This document shows, piece after piece, positions 6,760-15,900 of a DNA stretch of 24,420 bases (position 1 is the stretch's first letter; the number at the start of each line of letters is the position of its first letter). Location: IMG/VR virus record IMGVR_UViG_3300043544_000178, positions 1 to 24,420 of that record; one strand, 5' to 3'. Both the position numbers and the translations under genes were made by a program. The stretch is from a virus. The notes beneath the pieces were generated by a model. It saw only the letters and a list, made by a program, of their open reading frames with translations. It was not told where the DNA came from and did no database searches.

Positions 6760-7725
6760 TTAATATTGTGTTGATACTGTATTTATTAATTCTATTTGTA
6801 TAGTCTGTCCGGCTGTAGGCTTGTAGAAAGCATTAAACGTTGCAGATGCACCTAAAAGGCCATCTATATTTGAAAATGGGAACGCTTCGTAATGTATTCT
6901 TGGTAAAATTATCTTCAATTGATGATTATATCCAGTTTCAATTCCTTCTCCAGTCATTATTATTTCCAGGCTTGCCTCAGCACGGGATAAAAACTTATTC
7001 CTCTGTGTCATATCTTCAAAAAATATTGTAAACCCGCCGTTCACTAATAACTTCAAAAATGTTAAAATATCCTTCACATCTTGACTACCGTTTAACGTCC
7101 TATAAGCAACACTTTGATTGTCAATTGTCAAAGTCCAATCTCTTATGTTATCTATTGCAACACCATCAATTTTAATCTGTGTCTGATGGAATACAAAAGG
7201 CTTCGGGTCTGGCCAACTCGGTGATAAAGTAAACGCTTCTGCTTCTTCTGTTTTGAAAAGTATATCTGCGTCCAAAGTAATTTTGCCATCTACAGTTCCA
7301 GTTAAAGTTATTGATTTCACAACTGATAGAGGATATTGTTTACTGAATTCGCTTGCACCACGCCAGATATGAAAAGTATAGGAAGGCATTCTTACGTCTT
7401 GTAATTTTGTGAAAGTATGTTTATAAGCACCACCAGTCCCACCAATATCTTCTATTGTTGAATTTCCTAACAAAGACTTAAAAAATTCTCCACAGTTTTC
7501 ACTGGTCACGTCCATACCTGTTATTCTGCCAGTGCCTTCTTTTGTTCCAGCCTGCGGTTGGAACCTTTCCATTACACCACGTAGAAGTTCATCAGGTATC
7601 AAATTCAATTTATACTCAAACTCGCTATCTGCGCCAACCGGTATGTATCGTGTTGGTGCAACTGCAATGCCTCTCGTTATTTCTTTGCCTAACGCAAAAT
7701 ACTTTAGTTCTGTAGGATATGGCAT
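6760..7725 (-). CDS. Major tail (tube) protein
   Basis: A 321-residue, beta-rich protein with the N-terminal pattern LGKEITRGIAVAPTRYIPVG, which is typical of siphovirus tail tube proteins, and a long run of alternating hydrophobic strands (SITLTGTVDGKITLDADILF). No sheath gene is present next to it, which supports a non-contractile tail. AGGAGG lies 11 nt before the ATG, one of the strongest sites in the window, as expected for an abundant structural protein. It follows the tail terminator and gpG-like genes, the usual head-to-tail order. Some contractile phages also have a single tube gene, but those would show a sheath upstream. Confidence 0.82.
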   Translation of the reverse strand: MPYPTELKYFALGKEITRGIAVAPTRYIPVGADSEFEYKLNLIPDELLRGVMERFQPQAGTKEGTGRITGMDVTSENCGEFFKSLLGNSTIEDIGGTGGAYKHTFTKLQDVRMPSYTFHIWRGASEFSKQYPLSVVKSITLTGTVDGKITLDADILFKTEEAEAFTLSPSWPDPKPFVFHQTQIKIDGVAIDNIRDWTLTIDNQSVAYRTLNGSQDVKDILTFLKLLVNGGFTIFFEDMTQRNKFLSRAEASLEIIMTGEGIETGYNHQLKIILPRIHYEAFPFSNIDGLLGASATFNAFYKPTAGQTIQIELINTVSTQY

Positions 7726-7749
7726 ATCTCAAAACTCCTCCTTTTATCT

Positions 7750-8208
7750 TTATCTATTCGTTGCAATAGCAATTATTTCTGTCGCCATTATTATTTTTAC
7801 TCCTGTATATGGAAACTCTTCAGGATTTGCTATATATTCTGTTGCAGGAAAAGAAAATATTGTGCATTTCCCATTTAAATTAGGATATTTTTCAAGTTCG
7901 TTTTTTATATCTTTTTCAATATCAAACATACCTTTATTATTTGCATCCCCGGTAATACGTATATCTTTGCCGTACACATCTATCCAGCAAGTTATTTCAA
8001 TCCTGAAAGTTATTTTTTTCTGCCTCGGTATTGTATGTATAACTTCTGCAGTATCAAGTGGATGAACAATTATAGTCGGGAATTGTTCAATATCTTCTCT
8101 TCTGCCTTGTATTATCTCTTTAACATATTCCAAAGAGCCACCTGGCTGATTTGCATTCTTCAGAATATTGACAACTTCAGTCCAGACTTCTTCAATTTTA
8201 TTTGCCAT
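7750..8208 (-). CDS. Putative tail terminator / head-tail joining protein
   Basis: A 152-residue alpha/beta protein. After an N-terminal helix comes FPTIIVHPLDTAEV, a strand pair containing ITFRIEITCWIDVYG, a helix (FDIEKDIKNELEKYP), and a last strand (GVKIIMATEIIAIAT). This layout resembles tail terminator (gpU-like) and minor tail proteins that cap the tube at the neck. Its start codon overlaps the stop of the gpG-like gene (TAATG), and the tail tube gene follows, matching the usual position of this function. The assignment rests on fold-like pattern and gene order, not on a signature motif. Confidence 0.65.
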   Translation of the reverse strand: MANKIEEVWTEVVNILKNANQPGGSLEYVKEIIQGRREDIEQFPTIIVHPLDTAEVIHTIPRQKKITFRIEITCWIDVYGKDIRITGDANNKGMFDIEKDIKNELEKYPNLNGKCTIFSFPATEYIANPEEFPYTGVKIIMATEIIAIATNR

Positions 8209-8810
8209 TATATTCTACCATAAAAGAACCATTTTCTGCAAGTTTCCTTTATCATTTCTTTATGCTTTTCTCTCAAATACAAAAATGGTCTTGCTGGTAT
8301 TTTATGTCCACCTTTGAAATGCATAACAAATTTAGAAACTCTTACTTGTGAACTCCTTCTCTTCGCAATAGTCTCAGGCTTTACAGGTCTCCCTCTATAA
8401 GTTGAAGGATAATTTCTATAGAAAGGACCAACTTCAACTTCTCCAGGCTCGCTAACTCCACCAAATTGATGTAATCTTCCATACTTTACATTTGTCCCTA
8501 CTATCGCAGAATTCTCCGTTGTTTCTGGGCTAATGCTCATTCTCAAATATCCTGTATCTTGTAGAATTTTAGGAGTTTTCGTTTTTTTCTTACTTCTTAC
8601 ACTTTTCACCCATAAAGTAAACCAACTCAAAGGCTTCCATTTTTCTTTATCTGTGCCTTCTTCCTGAAAATTCTGCATTACGCTTTTATACATCAATGTA
8701 GCAATATTTGATAATGGACTTCTTATATTTCTAAAATGCTCTAACTTATTTTTTACCGCTTCTTGCAACTCCTTAATGCCTTCTGTTTTTACTGCTATAG
8801 CAACTGCCAT
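8208..8810 (-). CDS. Mu gpG-like virion morphogenesis / tail completion protein
   Basis: A 200-residue basic protein matching the phage virion morphogenesis family (Mu gpG, P2 gpS). Visible signatures are KWKPLSWFTLWVK, KILQDTGYLRMSISPE, AIVGTNVKYGRLHQFGG and, near the end, IPARPFLYL. The family acts at the neck or tail end during head-tail completion. The middle holds a basic insertion (RSKKKTKTPK). It is followed with TAATG overlap by the tail terminator and preceded by the gp36-like gene with a 10-nt gap. No clear ribosome-binding site is visible at its start, so translation may be coupled. Confidence 0.87.
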   Translation of the reverse strand: MAVAIAVKTEGIKELQEAVKNKLEHFRNIRSPLSNIATLMYKSVMQNFQEEGTDKEKWKPLSWFTLWVKSVRSKKKTKTPKILQDTGYLRMSISPETTENSAIVGTNVKYGRLHQFGGVSEPGEVEVGPFYRNYPSTYRGRPVKPETIAKRRSSQVRVSKFVMHFKGGHKIPARPFLYLREKHKEMIKETCRKWFFYGRI

Positions 8811-8820
8811 CTTTATTTTT

Positions 8821-9318
8821 TTATTTTTGTCCTACAACATCTTCGTTTGCATAAGTTTGTGTATCTATTTGCCAAGTCCAATCATTATCCATTGTTATTG
8901 CCCTTTTTACATCTTTTGTTGTTATTTCTATTTTATATCTTTTATCTCCAGTAAGCGGTAGAATTATTTCTCCATTCACATCTGTCAACTTAATAACATT
9001 ATTCTCTATACTTTCTAAAATCTCATTTACGCTGTCTCGCCATTTTTCATACTCTTCACCACCACTAACAGAAGGTGAAAATTGAGTGTAAATATCACGT
9101 AAAATGCAATATCTCGCATAATTAATACACATAGTTTTCACTAAAGGACAATTCTGTAATTGTTGCCTGCTATAACCTATCAAGATTAATCTTCCTTCAA
9201 TATAATTTTCACTTTCGTCTATGCATTTATTTATTTCAGTGTCAGTCCAGCCTGCTTTTGTAATTCTGTCTAAAAGAACTTTATCTTTTACATCATTAAC
9301 AGTAATATAATTTCCCAT
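8821..9318 (-). CDS. Mu gp36-like head-tail connector protein
   Basis: A 165-residue protein resembling the DUF1320 (Mu gp36) family. It starts YITVNDVKDKVLLDRIT, then has a helix with TDTEINKCIDESENYIEGRL, which is typical of these connector proteins, and a helical centre with several Cys and Tyr residues (MCINYARYCILRDIY). The C-terminus (NDWTWQIDTQTYANED) is polar. The family lies between the capsid gene and the gpG-like gene in Mu-like phages, as here. It follows the terminator-like hairpin at 9324-9364, and its ATG has only a weak upstream purine stretch (AAGAAG). Confidence 0.78.
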   Translation of the reverse strand: MGNYITVNDVKDKVLLDRITKAGWTDTEINKCIDESENYIEGRLILIGYSRQQLQNCPLVKTMCINYARYCILRDIYTQFSPSVSGGEEYEKWRDSVNEILESIENNVIKLTDVNGEIILPLTGDKRYKIEITTKDVKRAITMDNDWTWQIDTQTYANEDVVGQK

Positions 9319-9323
9319 ACTTC

Positions 9324-9364
9324 TTAAAAAACATTATTTGCCCCCTAATAAGGGACAAATAACT
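9324..9364 (-). terminator. Terminator-like hairpin after the major capsid gene
   Basis: Minus-strand RNA forms an 11-bp stem (9334-9362) including a G.U pair that would be mismatched on the plus strand. A run of six U follows (9331-9326). It sits between the capsid gene and the connector gene. Partial termination here would lower tail gene expression relative to capsid. Confidence 0.65.
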
Positions 9365-9395
9365 TAGTTAACTCCGCAAGCAATTTTTATATCTA

Positions 9396-10328
9396 TTACA
9401 CTACAGATTGCAACAAATATCCTGCATATGGTGAAATTACTCTTATATCGTATTTGTCGCTAACTCTTATCCAATCAGAACGTAATGGGTCATCTCTCCA
9501 TCTCTCTACCATTCTGTAGCCTTTTCGTCTAAATAAATAGCCAAAACTAATCTGTTTCAACCCGGGTCTCGGAGCAACATAAGCAAGCACTACACAGTTG
9601 TTCCAAATATTCGTCAAAGTTTCTTCCTGTCCTTCTGCGCTGGAAATATAACCACCGCCAGCAATTAAGTAATTGTCAATCTCAAAAAGTCTCGCTAATA
9701 ACTGTTCTGTCGTCACCCCTAATTGCGTATATTTTATTCTATCTACAATCACAGGATGGTCAAGTAAAACATTATGAACATCAGCGCTAACTATCATTGT
9801 ATTAGGATACAAGAAAATCTTATTTCTTATAGTCTCTTTCATATCACGCACTTTCTTCAGAGGATTTGAACTTGTGTAATCGCTCCACTTATCTGTTTCA
9901 GAAAGAGTTTCACTATGTTCAGGAGCATACGAATTCGGATCTTGTGCAACATCTGCTATATTCTTTTCTAAGTCAAGCAACAACATATTTGTTAGTATTT
10001 CAGTGCTATCAGCGTCGTATTGTATCGGGTCATCAGCATTATTTCTCACTTCGTCAATCAATTGCATTTCCAAAGAATGCTCTTTTGTGAAATAAGGAGC
10101 GGATTTCTCAATCGTCCATTCTACTTGTTTTGCACGAGTCCCAGGGGCACGTATCGTGTTAAATATTCTAAAATCTTGCTTCCCGTAAATGAAGTAAATA
10201 TCACTGTCTTTATTAACTAAAATAGGAGTAAACAATTTCTCACCCACAAAAGTTGCATTTTGGTATTTTACTGAGACTGTTGTTAATGCTACATCTACAT
10301 GGACATCTCTTGTTGTTGGCTGCGGCAT
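9396..10328 (-). CDS. Major capsid protein
   Basis: A 310-residue protein expected to form the icosahedral shell (HK97-type fold). N-terminal residues VDVALTTVSVKYQNATFVGEKLFTPI match the start of many Mu-like and related capsid proteins, where a helix is followed by the 'ANxxFIGxxxFPxVxV'-like element. The middle contains a probable spine helix (TEILTNMLLLDLEKNIADV). The C-terminal region ends YLFRRKGYRMVERWRDDP and IRVISPYAGYLL, typical of the P-domain and closing strand. AGGAGG precedes the ATG. It lies after the decoration protein and protease/scaffold genes, the classical order. Confidence 0.88.
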   Translation of the reverse strand: MPQPTTRDVHVDVALTTVSVKYQNATFVGEKLFTPILVNKDSDIYFIYGKQDFRIFNTIRAPGTRAKQVEWTIEKSAPYFTKEHSLEMQLIDEVRNNADDPIQYDADSTEILTNMLLLDLEKNIADVAQDPNSYAPEHSETLSETDKWSDYTSSNPLKKVRDMKETIRNKIFLYPNTMIVSADVHNVLLDHPVIVDRIKYTQLGVTTEQLLARLFEIDNYLIAGGGYISSAEGQEETLTNIWNNCVVLAYVAPRPGLKQISFGYLFRRKGYRMVERWRDDPLRSDWIRVSDKYDIRVISPYAGYLLQSVV

Positions 10329-10370
10329 TTTTTATAACTCCTCCTTTTCAAAAAATTTAACCATTATTTT

Positions 10371-10733
10371 TTATTTATAAATTGGTCTCAATAAAACTTC
10401 TATAATATCTCCAGCAACACCATTTTCTAAAGCGATACCAAAAACATTATGTTCTTCAGTTCTTGCCACTGCGCTGCCATTAGCGTCGCTAACTAACTCA
10501 TCGCCAATACTAACATCCCCGCCAAGTATAACTTTTGAAGTTTCACCTATCGCAACACTCGCGGGTTCTCCGGCTTTAGGCTTATCTTGCAAAACACCTA
10601 TTACCGGAGCATCAGCATCTGCAAGCACTATAGTCCCATCAGTATTCAACTTCACTAAATAATAAATCTTTGTGCTTAAATCTTCACCTGCTTTGAAAGT
10701 CAAGACTCTGCTGTTCAATAATTGCTGTGCCAT
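10371..10733 (-). CDS. Capsid decoration/cement protein (DUF2190-like)
   Basis: A 120-residue beta-rich protein with the features of small head-stabilising proteins: VLTFKAGEDLSTKIYYLVKL, DAPVIGVLQDKPKAGEPASV, GGDVSIGDELVSDANGSAV and the end GDIIEVLLRPI. The family binds the outside of the shell or, in some phages, is part of a scaffold-capsid cassette. A strong AGGAGG site and its place between protease/scaffold and capsid genes support high expression with the shell. Only 42 nt separate it from the capsid gene. Confidence 0.85.
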   Translation of the reverse strand: MAQQLLNSRVLTFKAGEDLSTKIYYLVKLNTDGTIVLADADAPVIGVLQDKPKAGEPASVAIGETSKVILGGDVSIGDELVSDANGSAVARTEEHNVFGIALENGVAGDIIEVLLRPIYK

Positions 10734-10763
10734 TTCTTTAATCTCCTCCTTTTCCTAAAAATT

Positions 10764-12749
10764 TCATTTTTGTTTCAACATTTTTGATGCTTCTACCAAA
10801 GCATCTTTATACGAAATATTTTTACTTTTTGAAATATATTCTGCAAGTTGCGCTATTTCCACATTAACAATATTTTCATTAGGTCGTATTTCAGAATACA
10901 CTTTCATTATTTTCTCTTTTTCTTCTTCAAATTTCTCATTCAACTCACCTTCTTTTGGTATTTTCGCTAATTCTCCAAAAATCGCTATCTTGCTGTTTAC
11001 AAGGTCCTGCAAGAACTTGTAAAACAATTCCAACAAAGAATAATCTTTTTCGCCAAATTTTATTATCGTGTTCCGGTCTAAATTCTCTGTAAAGATGTCA
11101 ATATATTTATCAAATTTCGGTAATAACACATTACGGTTTTTCGTTTTCAACTCCTCAAACATCTTCTTATATTTTTCTTTTTCTAACTTTTTGATTTTTT
11201 CAGCTAATTCTTGTAATTTCCTGTTTTCGCTTTCTGTTCTTCGCCATTCTAAAGTTCCAGGCCACGTTCCGGTAGCTTTATACTTCAGCCAAGCGCAATA
11301 TCTTTCTGGATTATCAATTACATCTGAAACATTTTGGACGCAACTTGTGAAAGAGCCACCTAAACTCTCATAAGCACTCTTATAGCTTTCCTTTGTCCAT
11401 CCTTTTGGGTCCCCACCTGGTAATTGAAATCTACTAACGTTTTCATTCTCAGAAACTTTCGTTTTTAAAACTCCTTGAATTCTCCTTGTCTCATCAATCA
11501 TATCAGGCTCGTGTATAACATCTCCAATTTTATCTTTTATTTCATCCGGAACTTTTATTTTCGGGTTTTCTCGCATTTCAACTTCCTCAATTTTTTCTAA
11601 AGCAGTATCAATCTTTTTCTTACATTTGTCGTCTAAATCATCGTAATTTTTGTCAAAAATTGATTGCGCTAAAATATTTTTTATTTCTTTTTTATCTTCT
11701 TTGTTTTCTTCATCTTCCCCCGGGTTTTCTTGTCCTTGTCTGATAGGGACGCATTTCTGTTGTGCATCATCCCACTTATAACCTCGTGGGCAAATTTTCC
11801 TCTCTTCGTCTTTCTCTCGTCCTTTCTCACTTTCTTGCATAGGAACACAGCGTTCTAACTGTGTATCCCACTTAAAACCTTCCGGGCATTCAGGTTCCCC
11901 TTCTTGCAATTTGCTTAATCTAACTTTTGTGATTATTTCTGCTAATTTTTCACTATCTATTACATCTACTTTTTTCTCGTCCATAAACTTTTTAACTGCT
12001 TCTACACAACAAGGAAAGTATTTTTCTACGTCTTTCAAAGTCCAAATATTCATTGCTTTGTTTACCTCCTCTAAATTTCCCTCTGAGAAAGTTATACAAT
12101 TATATTTTGTTTCTGTATAATATAGTTTTTCAATATCTCCGAGGCCTTTCACTTCTGGTATATCTGCTCCTAATAACGCAACTGCCCTTAAGGCTTTGCC
12201 AAGTTTTTCTTTTGTTTCCGGGTGCGTGAAATCTTCGTAAATTTCTGCGCTAACTTTTGAATATGCTCGCTTCTCAATCAAATCTTTTATCTTCTTAGGA
12301 ACATTAACAAAATCTGCAAAAATCTGGTCTCCTAAACGGAATACTCTCGCAACGTAGCCTATTGCTGGCAAACCATCACTTTTGTATAACTCTTGGCTTT
12401 CATTATGTCCTAATTTCAGTGGTGGCTCAATTATATTTGTTTTTATCAATGCATTCGTGTTTTTAACAATTTCTTCTAAATCGTCAATAGTATACTCTTG
12501 ATTTTTCCAGAAGCCCGCTTTGAAAATAGGAACGTTTTCAATTGTGAAAGTGTCCGGCTGTTTCACTTTGATAGATATTTTTTTTGAAGGCTGTGGGATG
12601 TGAACATCGCTGACTGTAGGACCTACAAAGTCCATACTTTCACTTCCCCAAATACCGCCAGCAATATAACGTTGACATCTTTCCCTGCTCCAGCCTTTAT
12701 CCCGCATACATTTTTGTATCATCTTCTCAAGTTCTTCTTTTGTCGGCAT
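10764..12749 (-). CDS. Mu I-like capsid protease / scaffold protein
   Basis: About 661 residues from the ATG at 12749. A GTG at 12776 would add nine residues (numbering below uses that longer form). Residues 80-210 match the Mu protein I prohead protease: IFKAGFWKNQEYTIDDLEEI, EPPLKLGHNESQ with His124, LPAIGYVARVF, and KRAYSKVSAEIYE with Ser176. The C-terminal third is a Lys/Glu-rich helical region suited to scaffolding. Unusual extras are a Cys pair near the start (Cys23, Cys34), two copies of a CPxGxKWDxxxxxCVP module (Cys297-310 and Cys329-342), and an SCVQNVSDVIDNPERYCAWL module (Cys479-494). It follows the portal-MuF gene and precedes decoration and capsid genes. Neither start has a clear ribosome-binding site. 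Confidence 0.83.
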   Translation of the reverse strand: MPTKEELEKMIQKCMRDKGWSRERCQRYIAGGIWGSESMDFVGPTVSDVHIPQPSKKISIKVKQPDTFTIENVPIFKAGFWKNQEYTIDDLEEIVKNTNALIKTNIIEPPLKLGHNESQELYKSDGLPAIGYVARVFRLGDQIFADFVNVPKKIKDLIEKRAYSKVSAEIYEDFTHPETKEKLGKALRAVALLGADIPEVKGLGDIEKLYYTETKYNCITFSEGNLEEVNKAMNIWTLKDVEKYFPCCVEAVKKFMDEKKVDVIDSEKLAEIITKVRLSKLQEGEPECPEGFKWDTQLERCVPMQESEKGREKDEERKICPRGYKWDDAQQKCVPIRQGQENPGEDEENKEDKKEIKNILAQSIFDKNYDDLDDKCKKKIDTALEKIEEVEMRENPKIKVPDEIKDKIGDVIHEPDMIDETRRIQGVLKTKVSENENVSRFQLPGGDPKGWTKESYKSAYESLGGSFTSCVQNVSDVIDNPERYCAWLKYKATGTWPGTLEWRRTESENRKLQELAEKIKKLEKEKYKKMFEELKTKNRNVLLPKFDKYIDIFTENLDRNTIIKFGEKDYSLLELFYKFLQDLVNSKIAIFGELAKIPKEGELNEKFEEEKEKIMKVYSEIRPNENIVNVEIAQLAEYISKSKNISYKDALVEASKMLKQK

Positions 12750-12775
12750 AACTCGTCTAAGAACTTTCCTTTCCA

Positions 12776-12806
12776 CCGTGAAGGAATTTCAACAATTCCT
12801 CCACGG
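12776..12806 (-). promoter_or_regulatory. Hairpin burying an SD-like GGAGG before the protease gene
   Basis: The inverted repeat has 13-nt arms at 12776-12788 and 12794-12806 and a 5-nt loop. The one imperfect pair is G.U in minus RNA and A/C on the plus strand, so it fits minus-strand RNA best. GGAGG (12802-12798) lies in the 5' arm and the GTG start touches the 3' arm. No U-run follows, so it is not a terminator. Confidence 0.5.
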
Positions 12807-12946
12807 AAGAAAGGAGGTAAGAAAAAATGAAAGAGAATTTTTTCAAATTTTCAAAAACCGCCAAAATTCTAATTAATTTGGGAAAATATTTTCAAAAAAT
12901 TTTTCAAAAAAATTTTTTATTAACTGCATTTTTGTATTTGTTTTTT
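12777..12946. other. Portal/protease gap with an opposite-strand translation start
   Basis: A 170-nt AT-rich gap. On the plus strand it carries AGGAGG (12812-12817), a 9-nt spacer and ATG at 12827, opening a 75-codon frame to 13054 that overlaps the portal gene 3' end antisense. The frame begins MKENFFKFSKTAK and contains a hydrophobic stretch (NFLLTAFLYLFFL). The segment from 12809 is nearly identical to the start region of the minus-strand gene at 22050. No plus-strand promoter was recognised, so I do not call it a gene. Confidence 0.35.
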
Positions 12947-15900
12947 TTATCTCCTTCTTACAGAACCTGGTTTCTCAAAACCAATATCAGGTCTACAAGT
13001 TGCAGGTGGCGGCGGACTCTCTTCCCATTCTTCATCTTGCGTTATTGGAACTAAAACACATCTGCAATTTCCAGCCCAGACAGTTTTCCCATTTCTTCTA
13101 ACCCAAATGGTATGATATTTAGGAACTTCTACACAATAAATAAATCCTTTGTATTGCTCTACACTCAAATGTTTTTTATGAAATATGAAATATTCGCTTT
13201 CTAATTCTCTGACATAATATATATCAGTATTCAACTTATATACTCCGTTCTTAAATTTAACTTCTTTGCTTTTTCTTTTTTCAAAACTAAAAGAAGGACA
13301 GTGTCCAACTTTTAAAATCAATTCGCCTAAATCATCGGCCATTTTCTTACTTGATGTAAAATAAGATTTAATATCATTACTTACATATCCATCATCTAAA
13401 AGGTATGCATCAAGAAATTCTCTTATATTATCTTTTGTCATCTCTTTTATTTCTGCCGGGACATATTTTTCAAAAGATCTACCAAATTGTTGCAAATATT
13501 CAACTAATACAGGTAATGGCTTAACATAAATTGCATCTTTACCAACCCACAATAATTCTTTTATTTCAGATAATTTTTCAACTATTTCATATTTCTTATC
13601 TTGTTGTTGTGAAATTTTAATAATCCAGTTATTATTTGATTTTGAAATATTTCCTTCTGACAACCAATATCCTATAAATCTTGCGAATGTTTTTGCACTC
13701 ATTAATCCAAGATATTTTTCTTTATTTTTCCCAATCCATTTAGAAGTCCTGTAAAACAAATCACTATCAGCAATTTGATTAGCATTAATTAACTTAAGAT
13801 TATTTCTTTTCTGATGCCTATCCCAAGACTTTTGCACCAGCAAGTTGTGATTAGGAGTACATTTTAAATCAAAATTCCAAGCATTGAAATGATACATTTC
13901 GCCTTCATATTTATCTTCATACCATCTTATTGCTTTTTGCCATTCAATTGTCTTTGTTTTCGGGTTTATTGTTAGGAAATCTTCATTGCCTTTTAATTCT
14001 TTAAAGAGCTTCCAGCCTTCACTTGTATAAACTTCTGTCAATTCATCAAAACAATTAAAACCATTTGGCGGCGTATAAATATCCCATATTGGACTTGTGA
14101 TAGGATAAATTCTGCCATCCATACAGGCGTGATTTGGCCTAACTCTGTCATCAAGTATCGCTGAATATTGATATGCAACGACATAGCCTTCTAACTCCGG
14201 ACTTTCAAAGAATAACTTCCGCCCTTCATTCATTGCTTCATTGATATTTGTTCTTATAACAGTTTCTAATCTATATCCTCGTAAAGCCTCTTCCTCAACG
14301 AGTCCTCTTTTGTAGTAAGGTTCTAATTCTCTCTGTATCGCTTCAATCGTATCTCTTATAGTTGCGCCTGTTTTTATAGAATTCATTAAAATAGTTTTCA
14401 CTTTTTCTGTAATATAATTTGCTTCAATATCAGCCATATGAAAGGCTTTTTGCTCAAAAAACCTTCTTGCTTCTTCAAGATTTAGCCTTCTAATGTCTAT
14501 ATCATATTGAAATCTAACAACTTTCTCATTAAATCTTTTTGTAATTTCTCTTCTTGCTTGCTTTATTGCTTCTTCTAAAACGTCGTTGAACATATTTTTG
14601 AAAACTTCTGCAACTTTATTCACATCCGGAAATTCTATTTTGTTTATCGCATCAAACTTTTTCTCTTCTATTATTTTTTCTTTCTGTATTTGTGAAATAA
14701 TAGTATTTACGCTATTTTGTATTATTTCGCTAATCCTGGGAGTGTATTTTTCAACCCCGTTCTCTATAGTGAACTTCAACTCTGCAAAATCTACTTTTTC
14801 CTCATACTTGTAAAATTTCCTTCTTACAACACCAGTAAATATTTTTTCCTGGAACTTTTTAATTTTTTCACTTTTCTCAGTAAAAACTTCTTTTTGCTGT
14901 GTTGATGCTGGCAACTGCACTAAAGTCTCTTCTTCAATTTTCCTCTTTGGCAAATGTAGCCATTCTCTGATTTTTTCCTCATCTTCCGGAATAGGTTTAA
15001 TGATACCTTCTCGGACACCAGCGTAATACTTGTCTATTATTGCTGAAATATCTTCCTGGACGAGGGGATTAAATTCAAATTTCGGGTATTCGGAAACATC
15101 AAAATTATAATCTACAAGTCTTTTGATTATTTGATTATTTATCGCTTTAGTCGCTACATCTTCTCCTAATTGTTCTTCGTAAAATAATAAAATATCAAAA
15201 TGCACTTTTCCTAAAGAATAAGAACCAACTCCTGTAGTCTCCCTTGTTAAAGTCTGCCCTAAAACTGTCTTCCTGATTTGGTCGTTGATATATCTTATTG
15301 TGTCTAAAAACATACTTGACGAGCCCCCGGAACTTTCAATCAAATCAAGTTTCACATCTTCGGGTTTCAAAATTCCCATTTCTAAACGAATTTGCCTTAA
15401 AACTTCCATTAAGTATCTTTTTGTCACATCATCTACAGTTTTCGGGTATGAAATAACAGTGAAAGGATGCCCGAATTTTTCTAAATAAATACCCCACGCC
15501 TTCGTCACCACCTGCTTAAAAAACCATAAATCATACAAAGTCCTAATACGGCTTGTCCCAAATACATTTTCATATCGCTTATTAAAACTGTAAATGACAA
15601 ATTTATCTGTTGGATATTGCCTACCGTAATCTAATGCGCTAATATTCACAACACCATTCTCCATGATATTGTCAAAATCATCAACGTAGATATTGAAATA
15701 CTTTGGATTTTTGCTCTTTATTGCTTTTAACCCAATCATTCCTTTATACTTGCCTTCTGGAATTTCATATAAAACCAATTCATTAATACTGATACCCATT
15801 TCAAGAGCTCCCATTATTTCATTCAAATCGTCTGTAAAACTACCTTCTACATTCTCTAAATTCCATTTAATAAACTCGCAAACTTCTTTATCAATATTGT

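Noticed and set aside
7532-8065. A 177-codon plus-strand frame opposite the tail tube and tail terminator genes
   Set aside because: Both minus-strand genes have good family patterns and start signals; the plus frame has no recognisable domain.
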